Below, one piece after another: positions 57,731-64,000 of a DNA stretch of 64,000 nucleotides. The stretch covers positions 1 through 64,000 of the forward strand of contig JAFGNN010000074.1 of assembly GCA_016926955.1 (NCBI GenBank). The letters run 5' to 3'. The notes under the pieces are model-generated. The model made no database searches. It was not told the origin of the DNA and saw only the letters and a list, made by a program, of their open reading frames with translations. The DNA is from Spirochaetales bacterium. GTDB lineage: Bacteria > Spirochaetota > Spirochaetia > Treponematales > UBA12059. Made by a program: the position numbers and the translations under genes. Numbering within the stretch: the first letter of the stretch is position 1; every line of letters begins with the position of its first letter.

Positions 57731-57738
57731 GAGTGCGC

Positions 57739-58320
57739 ATGGAATCCGTCCATGATTCCGACGCGGGCCCGGGCGGCGCCACGGCGATCACTCCGGTCCC
57801 CATCCCCTTCTCGTACTGGGTGCTTCCCGGGCGCTTCCTCGCGGGCGAGTATCCGGGGCACGCCACCGACGCGGTCGCGCGCGCGCGCCTCGGAGCCCTG
57901 ATCGACGCGGGCGTCCGGAGCTTCGTCGACCTGACCGAGGAGCGCGACGGGCTCGAACCCTACGACGCCCTGCTCCGCGAGCTGTCCGGCGGCGCGGCCC
58001 GTCATCTGAAGCGCGGCATCCGCGACGTCTCGGTGCCGCGGCGGAAAGCAGACATGGTCGCCATCCTCGACGCCATAGACGCCGAGCTGGCGGAGGGCCG
58101 TGCCGTCTACGTCCACTGCTGGGGCGGCGTGGGGCGCACCGGCACCGTGGTCGGCTGCTGGCTCGCGCGCCACTACGGCGACTCGGGCCGCGCCGTACCC
58201 TGGCCCGACGGCTCGCACCGCGACTTCGCCGCGCTCTGGGCCGCCTGCCCGAAGGCCGCCTACCGGCAGTCGCCCGAGACGCCCGAGCAGCGGGACTTCG
58301 TGGCGAGGTGGCGGGAGTAG
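57739..58320 (+). CDS. Dual-specificity/tyrosine phosphatase-like protein
   Basis: The 193-residue protein has the Cys-based phosphatase loop VHCWGGVGRTG with the catalytic C127 and Arg133, preceded by FVDLTEERDGLEPY and VPRRKADMVAILDAIDAEL. It resembles the bacterial family also found with ADP-ribosylglycohydrolases. GGAG lies six bases before the ATG. The general-acid Asp is probably in the DVSVPRRKAD region. Cytoplasmic; substrate unknown. Confidence 0.82.
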   Translation: MESVHDSDAGPGGATAITPVPIPFSYWVLPGRFLAGEYPGHATDAVARARLGALIDAGVRSFVDLTEERDGLEPYDALLRELSGGAARHLKRGIRDVSVPRRKADMVAILDAIDAELAEGRAVYVHCWGGVGRTGTVVGCWLARHYGDSGRAVPWPDGSHRDFAALWAACPKAAYRQSPETPEQRDFVARWRE

Positions 58321-58395
58321 CGGGGCCGGCCCCGGAGTTCCCGCGGCCGGGCAGGAGTTTTTCACTCGGGCTCTGTCGCGGCTCCGGAATGGGGC

Positions 58396-58401
58396 TATAC
58401 T
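58396..58401 (+). promoter_or_regulatory. TATACT -10 element directly before a start codon
   Basis: TATACT ends only seven bases before the ATG at 58409, and no ribosome site lies between. Transcription starting 6-8 bases downstream would give a leaderless or nearly leaderless mRNA. The -35 region is poor. Confidence 0.4.
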
Positions 58402-58408
58402 GCATGCC

Positions 58409-58786
58409 ATGCAAAACATCCATTTGAAACGCGCCTACGAAGCCCCCGAACCCGCCGACGGCCGCCGCTTCCTGGTGGACCGGATCTGGCCGCGCGGCGT
58501 GACCAAGGAGAGGCTTGCCCTCGACGCCTGGCTGAAGGAAGCCGCGCCGAGCCCGGAGCTCCGGAAGGGCTACTGCCACGACCCCGCGAAATACGAAGAG
58601 TTCCGTCGGCGCTATCTGGCGGAGCTCCGCGACGGGCTCGCCGCAGGCGTCGCCGACCTGGCGACGCTGGTCGCGGCCGCGCGCGAAGGCGGCGTGACCC
58701 TCGTCTACGCGGCGAAGGACGAGGCGACTTCGCACGCCCGCGTGCTCGGGGAATTCCTCGAAACGACCATGAAGGGAGGCGCCTGA
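58409..58786 (+). CDS. DUF488-family protein
   Basis: The 125-residue protein matches the short DUF488 (YeaO-like) family: VDRIWPRGVTKERL near 24, a WLKEAAPSPELRKGYCHDPAKYEEF block and LVYAAKDEATSHARVL near the end. Function is not established; members occur as small cytoplasmic proteins beside stress genes. It overlaps the following OsmC gene by one base (TGATG), so the two are co-translated. Confidence 0.85.
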   Translation: MQNIHLKRAYEAPEPADGRRFLVDRIWPRGVTKERLALDAWLKEAAPSPELRKGYCHDPAKYEEFRRRYLAELRDGLAAGVADLATLVAAAREGGVTLVYAAKDEATSHARVLGEFLETTMKGGA

Positions 58787-59226
58787 TGGCCGAAGTTCGA
58801 TTTCCGGTGGAAGCCAGGATCGGCACGGTCGACCGGGAGCGCGAAGCGGCTCTCCGGCTCGACGGCTTCGAGCTGGTCGCCTCCGCGCCCTCGGCGCTCG
58901 GCGGCAAGGGCGCGGGCACGAGTCCCGAGGCCCTGGTGGCGGCGGGCGCCCTGAGCTGCTGGTCGCTCACCTTCGAGGCGGTGCTGAAGCGGCGCGAGCT
59001 GCCCTTCGCCTCGATCGACTCCTTCGCCGACGCCGTGGTCTCGGGAGTGCCCGGCTCGGACCGCTACTCGGCCGTGCGCTTTTCAGCGCGCGTGCAGGGC
59101 GGCGATGCCTCGCGACTCGCCGACTACGAGGCCGCCGCGCGGCGCGCCCTCGAGCGGAGCTTCATCGTCCACGCGCTTTCGGGCGGCACCATAAACTTCG
59201 AGCTCGCCAGCGTCACCATACCCTGA
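58786..59226 (+). CDS. OsmC-family protein lacking the second catalytic Cys
   Basis: The 146-residue OsmC-fold protein has the family core GTSPEALVAAGALSCWSL with the first Cys at C58. OsmC/Ohr peroxidases need a second Cys in a C-P-V/I-S motif near residue 125; here that position reads SFIVHALSGG with no Cys. It may use another thiol partner or have a non-peroxidase role. It is coupled to the DUF488 gene upstream. Confidence 0.82.
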   Translation: MAEVRFPVEARIGTVDREREAALRLDGFELVASAPSALGGKGAGTSPEALVAAGALSCWSLTFEAVLKRRELPFASIDSFADAVVSGVPGSDRYSAVRFSARVQGGDASRLADYEAAARRALERSFIVHALSGGTINFELASVTIP

Positions 59227-59241
59227 GCCCAACGCACCGCC

Positions 59242-59326
59242 TGCTGTCACGAAGCTTCGGGACGGCGATGTGGCCGTACCCGCAGCGATGCTCGCGGCCT
59301 TGCTGTCACGAAGCTTCGGGACGGCG
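59242..59326. repeat. Two identical 26-bp palindromic repeats
   Basis: TGCTGTCACGAAGCTTCGGG plus ACGGCG occurs at 59242-59267 and again at 59301-59326, a 59-bp period. Each copy contains the dyad CGAAGCTTCG flanked by GTC/GAC. They lie between the convergent OsmC and amylase-family genes and may act as REP-like elements or terminators. Confidence 0.7.
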
Positions 59327-59348
59327 CGCCGGCGTGCCGTGTCCGGGC

Positions 59349-61253
59349 TCAGGGCATCGCCTCCGGGCTCATGTAGACCAAGGCCCGCCCCGCGGCAACC
59401 GTGACGGTGGCCGTATTGCCTGAAACCGCGATGGTGCCGAGCGTGCCCGTTCCGGCCGCGTCGACGAGCCCGTCGCCGGCGGGGTTCGAGTCCGCGACCA
59501 GGATCCAGTTCCCGTCCGCCGGGAACGAGGCGGTCCAGAACCGCTCGTCACCTGTGAAGTTCAGGAAGACCGCGAAGGCGTTGTCGCCGGCGCCCTTCGA
59601 CACCCAGGCCAGCGCGCCCGAACCCCAGGTATTGGGTTGGCCCGCCGTGTCGGTCATGTTCCACGACCACGCTCCCGACAAAGCCGGGTCCGATTCCGCT
59701 ACGTGCAGGTTCTTGTGCCCGATGCGGAGCGCGATGAGTCCCGCGTAGTAGTCCTTGAGCGCCGCGTTCGCGATTTCCAGCGTCGTCCACGGGACTGCGT
59801 TGTTGGCCGAGCTGGTGGCGTTGGTCGTGTTGTTCCCGTAGTGCACGCGCCCCACTTCTTCGCCCATCCACAGCATGGGAATGCCCATGGCGGTGAGAAG
59901 GTGCGTCGCGGCGAGTCGGGCGACGGCCGGCCCTGCCGGTGCGATCTTGCCGTCAAACCACCAGCCCACTCCCTGGATGGTCCGCTCGTCGTGGCTCGAG
60001 TGGTAGTTGATGACCGAGGAGGGCCAGGTCCAGCCCCAGTCCTTGGCGTGGTAGGTGCTCGTGCCGAGGTTGCCGTAGGCGGTATCGAAGAGCGAGCCCC
60101 AGACCGTGTCCTTCCAGCCCGCGCCCCAGCTCGCGATGACGCCCGAGCCATCCGCGTTGTCGTAGGCCTTGATCAGGTTGTTGTGGTCCCCGTTGAATTC
60201 CTCGAAGATCCAGTAGCGGCCGGGGTATTCCGCGCGGAGCCCGTCGACTATGCCGATCAGGGCGGCGGCGTCGAGGTTCTCGGTGGAGTCGAAGCGGAAG
60301 CCGTCGACGCTGTATTCGTCGAGCCACAGCTTGAGGTTGTCGCGCACGTAGGCCGCGGAAGCGGGCTCGGAAAGGTCGAAGCGCGGGCCCCAGGGCGTAT
60401 CGCCCTCGAAGTAGCGCTCCGCGTCGATGGCCCAGAGCGGATTCTCGTGGCTCGAGTGGTTGTAGACCACGTCCATGATGACCGCGATGCCCGCCCCGTG
60501 CAGGGAGTCGACCAGGGCTTTGAGGTCGCCGACCGTCGAGCCGTCCGCGGCGCTCGAGCCGCAGGAATTCTCCGGAGCAGACCAGTGGCTCGTGTTGTAG
60601 CCCCAGCTGTAGTCCGCGCCGGGCCATTCCTGCACCGGCATCAGCTCGACCGCGTTGACGCCGAGATCCACCAAATAGGGAATGCGCTCGATCGCTTTGC
60701 GGAAGGCGCCGCCAGAAACCGGCGCGGTCGATCCGGCGCTGTCCGCGAAATCCTCGACGTGGAGCTCGTAGATGACGAGCCTGTCGCGCGGGGGGCGGGT
60801 CCAGGACGTCGTAGTCCAGTCATGGTGGGCGGGGCTCGAAGGATCGCTCGGGTCGAGGATGATCGCGTTGGTGTATTCCGCGTCGAACGCCGCGCCGTAG
60901 GGGTCGCCGACGTAGCCCCCATTTTCCGTGAAATCGGCTGACCAATACTTGTACTCGTGGCCGGGCGCGGCGTACTCGGCGACGGCCGTCCACCAGCCGG
61001 GCGAGGCTGCCTCGGCCATTGCCGTATTCCCCCAGCCGTTGAAGTCGCCGCGCACGGAGAGGGAACTGACCGTCGGCGCGTACACGACAAAGCGGGTACC
61101 GAGACCCTCGATGTATTCAGCGCCCGGCCGGCCGGTTCCCGTATAGTCGACGTAGTCGATGGGGCCGGCAGGGCCGCTCGGGGCGCAGGCGGCGAGGAGC
61201 AACGCGGTGAGGACGAGGGCGGCGGGCGCCGGACGGAGGGCGGACCTGGACAT
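59349..61253 (-). CDS. GH13 alpha-amylase-family lipoprotein (branching/pullulanase-like)
   Basis: The 634-residue protein has a lipoprotein signal with lipobox LAAC (Cys near 23). A CBM48-like beta-sandwich (about 45-130; VRGDFNGWGNTAM, HEYKYW) is followed by a (beta/alpha)8 barrel with the four GH13 regions: DVVYNHSS near 260, GFRFDSTENL near 320 with the nucleophile Asp, EEFNGD near 348 (acid Glu), and YHSSHDER near 415. A C-terminal beta domain ends the protein. It should cleave alpha-glucans at the cell surface or in the periplasm. GAGGT lies seven bases upstream, and a palindromic LacI-type operator sits in the promoter region. Exact specificity (debranching, branching or hydrolysis) is not certain. 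Confidence 0.85.
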   Translation of the reverse strand: MSRSALRPAPAALVLTALLLAACAPSGPAGPIDYVDYTGTGRPGAEYIEGLGTRFVVYAPTVSSLSVRGDFNGWGNTAMAEAASPGWWTAVAEYAAPGHEYKYWSADFTENGGYVGDPYGAAFDAEYTNAIILDPSDPSSPAHHDWTTTSWTRPPRDRLVIYELHVEDFADSAGSTAPVSGGAFRKAIERIPYLVDLGVNAVELMPVQEWPGADYSWGYNTSHWSAPENSCGSSAADGSTVGDLKALVDSLHGAGIAVIMDVVYNHSSHENPLWAIDAERYFEGDTPWGPRFDLSEPASAAYVRDNLKLWLDEYSVDGFRFDSTENLDAAALIGIVDGLRAEYPGRYWIFEEFNGDHNNLIKAYDNADGSGVIASWGAGWKDTVWGSLFDTAYGNLGTSTYHAKDWGWTWPSSVINYHSSHDERTIQGVGWWFDGKIAPAGPAVARLAATHLLTAMGIPMLWMGEEVGRVHYGNNTTNATSSANNAVPWTTLEIANAALKDYYAGLIALRIGHKNLHVAESDPALSGAWSWNMTDTAGQPNTWGSGALAWVSKGAGDNAFAVFLNFTGDERFWTASFPADGNWILVADSNPAGDGLVDAAGTGTLGTIAVSGNTATVTVAAGRALVYMSPEAMP

Positions 61254-61288
61254 GGCGGCGTACCTCGGATCGGTGGGTGCGGTTTTGC

Positions 61289-61300
61289 TAAACCGGTTTA
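61289..61300. promoter_or_regulatory. TAAACCGGTTTA palindrome, LacI/MalR-type operator
   Basis: This perfect 12-bp palindrome lies 36 bases upstream of the amylase-family ATG. It has the central CG and AAACCGGTTT pattern bound by LacI-family sugar regulators, especially maltose/maltodextrin ones. No such regulator is encoded in the window. Confidence 0.65.
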
Positions 61301-61435
61301 CACCCTATCCGAACGTCGCGCCGCCGTAAAGGGGCGTTTTTCGCGGCGAGCGCCTCCGCGCCCGCCCGCCGCCCCGATAGAACCACGGCGACCCGCCGCC
61401 TCGGGGAGGGTGGGGCGAGCATAGAGCCCCGGCGC

Positions 61436-63307
61436 CTATTCTTCCCCCGTCCTCCCGATCGCGCCTCGATCCGGAAGCGACAGCGCCGCTCCGGACCCGG
61501 ACGCGTCCCCGGTGCGGAAGAAGCGGATGGCCTCGACCAGGGTCGCGGCGAGGCCGGCGAGCTCCGTGGCGGTGCCGGAGAGCTCCTCGCTGGAGGCCGC
61601 GTTGCGCTGGATGACCAGGTCGAGCTGGACCAAGGCCGCGTTGATCTGGCCGGCGCCCGTCACCTGTTCGCGGCTCGCGGCGGCGATCTCGTGGACCAGC
61701 TCGGCGGTCTGCCGGATGTCGGGGACGATGCCGCCGATCAGGCGGCCGGCACGGTCGGATACGTCCAGGCTGGAGACGGCGAGCCCGGAGATTTCCGCGG
61801 CGGCGGTGCCGCTCCGCTCGGCCAGCTTGCGGACCTCGCTCGCGACCACGGCGAAGCCCTTGCCCGACTCGCCCGCGCGCGCCGCCTCGATGGCGGCGTT
61901 GAGGGCCAGCAGGTTGGTCTGCCGCGCTATTTCCTCGATGATGCCGATGCGCGACGCGATGTCCTTCATGGCGGCCACGGCGGCCGACACGGCCCTACCG
62001 CCCTCCTCGGCGTTGCCCGCCGTGCGGCGCACCAGCGCCTCGGTGGCCGCCGCGTGGTCGGCGTTCGTCTGGATCGAGGCGCTCATCTGCTCCATGGACG
62101 ACGAGACTTCCTCGCCGGCGGCGGCCTGGGCCGCGGCGCCTTCGGAGAGCTCCCGGGCCATGCCGTCGATGCGCTCCGAGCCTTCGGCGACCCGGCCCGC
62201 CCCGTCGCGTATGCCCTCGACGGCGGCCACGATCGAGCCCCGTAATCCGGCCAGCGCGTGCGCGGTCGCGCCGAGCTCGTCGCGACGCCCCGCCAGCGCC
62301 GCGCTCTCCGAGCGCTCGGAAAAGTCCCCGTCGGCGAAGGCGGAAACGGCGGCGACCGTGACGCCGAGCGGCTTGGTCACCGAGCGCCTGGCCAGCAGGG
62401 CGACCAGGATCATGACGAGGAGCAGGGTGGCGCCGTAAATGGCGAAGCTCTGCAGGAAGAAGGCGTTCCGCTCGGCCACCACGGCGGAGACGTCGATGCG
62501 GTACTTGGCGTAGCCGATGGCCTTGCCCGAGTAGTCGCGCAGGGGGTAGTAGGCGAGGGCGATTCCGCCATCGCGCGTGACGAGCGCGTCCTTGCCCGCG
62601 AGCGCGGCCAGGGTCGCCGCGGCGTCCTCGCCGGGCTCCTTCTCGAAGTTGGAACCGGCCAGGAAGTACTCGCCGGCCAGGTTGATCGAGACGACGCTGA
62701 GCTCGAAGCCCCCCTCGAGCACGGAGGCCGGAAGCCCGGCCGCGAGCCGCTCGATGAAGGGCGTGTCGAGGCCGCCGCCGAATTCGACAGTGCCGGCGTG
62801 GGCGCCGTCGGCGGTCGCGACCGGCCTGACCACCCGGAAGCCGAGGTCGCCGACGCCCACCTCGAGGCCTTCGACCGGGCGCTTGGAGCGGTTGGCCTCG
62901 ACCACGGTGGCGCGGAAGGAGGAAAGGTCGTCGTCGAATTTCTCGGGCTTGTGGAGCCGGAGGTAGGAGCGCGAATCCGGCCAGTGGAACTGGTACTGGG
63001 CGATGCTGTACTCGGCCCTGGTCGCCCGGTAGAAGGGCAGGGTCAGCTCGAGGAGCCGCGCGCGGTCGCGGGCGCCGAAAGCCTCCGCCACCTCCGGATC
63101 GACGAGCACCGAGTCGAGGAAGAGCTTGCCGAGCGAGCGGTAACGCTCGAGGGCCTCGCTCAGCGCCTGGTGCTTGAGCTCCGCGAGGGTGCTTATGGTC
63201 GCGTTCGAGGACGACTCGATGCCGCTCAGGTCTTTTACGGCCAGGACGCCGTACTGGATCAGCATGAGGGCGAGCAGGGGCAGCAGCAACTTTCCGCGTA
63301 TCTTCAA
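61436..63307 (-). CDS. Methyl-accepting chemotaxis protein with double-Cache sensor
   Basis: The 623-residue chemoreceptor has TM1 at about 7-24, then a large periplasmic Cache domain with [20 protein letters not shown] near 105 and [19 protein letters not shown] near 148, features of dCache_3-type sensors. TM2 is at about 279-305 and HAMP extends to about 360. The signalling hairpin is [38 protein letters not shown] near 455-500. A nonpolar C-terminus lacks a CheR-binding pentapeptide. GGAGG lies 12 bases before the ATG, rather far. It is a separate receptor from the one at 21418, with a different sensor. Confidence 0.92.
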   Translation of the reverse strand: MKIRGKLLLPLLALMLIQYGVLAVKDLSGIESSSNATISTLAELKHQALSEALERYRSLGKLFLDSVLVDPEVAEAFGARDRARLLELTLPFYRATRAEYSIAQYQFHWPDSRSYLRLHKPEKFDDDLSSFRATVVEANRSKRPVEGLEVGVGDLGFRVVRPVATADGAHAGTVEFGGGLDTPFIERLAAGLPASVLEGGFELSVVSINLAGEYFLAGSNFEKEPGEDAAATLAALAGKDALVTRDGGIALAYYPLRDYSGKAIGYAKYRIDVSAVVAERNAFFLQSFAIYGATLLLVMILVALLARRSVTKPLGVTVAAVSAFADGDFSERSESAALAGRRDELGATAHALAGLRGSIVAAVEGIRDGAGRVAEGSERIDGMARELSEGAAAQAAAGEEVSSSMEQMSASIQTNADHAAATEALVRRTAGNAEEGGRAVSAAVAAMKDIASRIGIIEEIARQTNLLALNAAIEAARAGESGKGFAVVASEVRKLAERSGTAAAEISGLAVSSLDVSDRAGRLIGGIVPDIRQTAELVHEIAAASREQVTGAGQINAALVQLDLVIQRNAASSEELSGTATELAGLAATLVEAIRFFRTGDASGSGAALSLPDRGAIGRTGEE

Positions 63308-63321
63308 GCAAGGCCTCCGGT

Positions 63322-63348
63322 GGCGCGCGGCGGCGCGCGGCGGCGCGC
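63322..63348. repeat. GGCGCGCGGC tandem repeat
   Basis: About 2.7 copies of a 10-bp GC-only unit lie just upstream of the second chemoreceptor gene, within its 5' leader. It could form a Z-DNA-prone or structured leader; its function is unknown. Confidence 0.6.
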
Positions 63349-63505
63349 AAACAAAAGGTTATGGAAAAATGACCGCGCCGCAAGGTCTGTCGCCCTTCGC
63401 GCGGAGCCGCTTGCGCCGGAGGCCCGCGCGGCGCTACGCTGGCGGCCTGTCGGAACCCGGGCGAAGGCCCGTTCCCTCATCCCTTTTCGTCCCGCGGAGG
63501 TTTCC

Positions 63506-64000
63506 ATGGCCGATTCGAACGATACGCAGGCGCGCGTCCAGGGACAGGTCGCCCGGCCCGGCAGGGCGCCCACCTCGGTGCGGCAAAAGATCTTCGACGC
63601 GCTGGGCTGGCTGGCCTTCGCGTTGCTCGTGCCGCCGGCCCTGTCCATGCTGGGCCTGCCGAAGCTGCAGGAGCTGGTGTCCGGCGAGCTCGGCGCCTGG
63701 GGCTCGCCCTTCGCCCTGGTCATGTACTTCTACGCGCTGCTCTTCCTCCGCGTCATCTTCGGAACGGACCAGCGCTACTTCCCGGTCGTGCTCGGCTACC
63801 TGGTCAGCTTCCTCTGTTTCTCCAATTCGCTCGACATCGGCGCCATGGCCTGGTTCCGCGAGGCGCTCCACAAGGTTCCCGCGCTCTCGTACGACGCCAT
63901 CAGCTTCGCCTTCGGCGTGATCGCCGTCTTCCTCGGCAACGCGCTGTCCCGCGCCCGAAAGGCCGGCGCGGTGGTCGACCTGATCGTGCTCGTGCTCGTG
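63506..64000 (+). CDS. Integral membrane protein, 3' end beyond the window
   Basis: An open frame of 165 codons runs off the right edge. After a ~25-residue polar N-terminus it has hydrophobic segments at about 31-52, 70-90, 95-112 and 135-150 and a further one starting at the edge (VVDLIVLVLV). GCGGAGG lies about six bases before the ATG. No motif names a function. It is divergent from the chemoreceptor gene. Confidence 0.75.
   Translation, partial: MADSNDTQARVQGQVARPGRAPTSVRQKIFDALGWLAFALLVPPALSMLGLPKLQELVSGELGAWGSPFALVMYFYALLFLRVIFGTDQRYFPVVLGYLVSFLCFSNSLDIGAMAWFREALHKVPALSYDAISFAFGVIAVFLGNALSRARKAGAVVDLIVLVLV

Overview
The window is about 68% GC and densely coded, mostly with short gaps and ATGA-type stop/start overlaps. 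The cell is diderm: there are lipoboxes, a LolA-like protein, predicted outer-membrane beta-barrels and an RHS exporter-type surface protein. Together with two chemoreceptors and a complete mannitol-type PTS this fits a free-living, high-GC Spirochaetota-like heterotroph, but no marker gene in the window proves the phylum. No rRNA, tRNA or CRISPR array was seen.

Layout. 1-770: duplicated terminator units and a broken IS256-family transposase. 922-9209: a lipoprotein, a 2334-residue RHS polymorphic toxin and its low-GC HEAT-repeat immunity gene. 9210-9941: a non-coding stretch with a large attC-like palindrome. 11000-14323: a sigma-54 activator with a CARF-like sensor domain, divergent from a PrsW intramembrane protease that has a clear -24/-12 promoter. 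14876-21277: a four-gene signalling operon of transglutaminase-like membrane protein, VWA protein, PP2C phosphatase and protein kinase, resembling the TerY-P triad. 21418-24390: a chemoreceptor and two decayed genes. 24581-27772: a UvrD-like helicase and an HNH nuclease.

28113-34592, probably running on to 41695, is the highlight. It is a streptolysin-S-like TOMM (thiazole/oxazole-modified microcin) RiPP cluster. A 42-residue precursor, too short for routine gene calling, ends in a Cys/Ser-rich core. It is followed by a radical SAM/SPASM enzyme, an ABC exporter, a SagB-type dehydrogenase, a SagC/ocin-ThiF-like partner, a YcaO cyclodehydratase with a C-terminal PHPLP, and two CPBP proteases. 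Co-oriented genes for a TPR protein, a LolD/MacB-like ABC pair, a LolA-like protein and two beta-barrel-like proteins follow with little or no spacing.

41792-47179 holds a PatB/MalY C-S lyase, a TetR/NmrA pair, a membrane protein, a GtrA protein and a flagellin-fold protein that carries a Sec signal peptide. 47380-55629 is a mannitol-type PTS operon on the minus strand: mtlA, mtlR, EIIA, ptsI, ptsH, a 1-phosphofructokinase-like kinase and a medium-chain dehydrogenase. No mtlD is seen, which suggests a route through fructose 1-phosphate. 55783-64000 holds a phosphoesterase, several small redox and phosphatase genes, an amylase-family lipoprotein with a LacI-type operator, a second chemoreceptor and a membrane protein cut by the window end.
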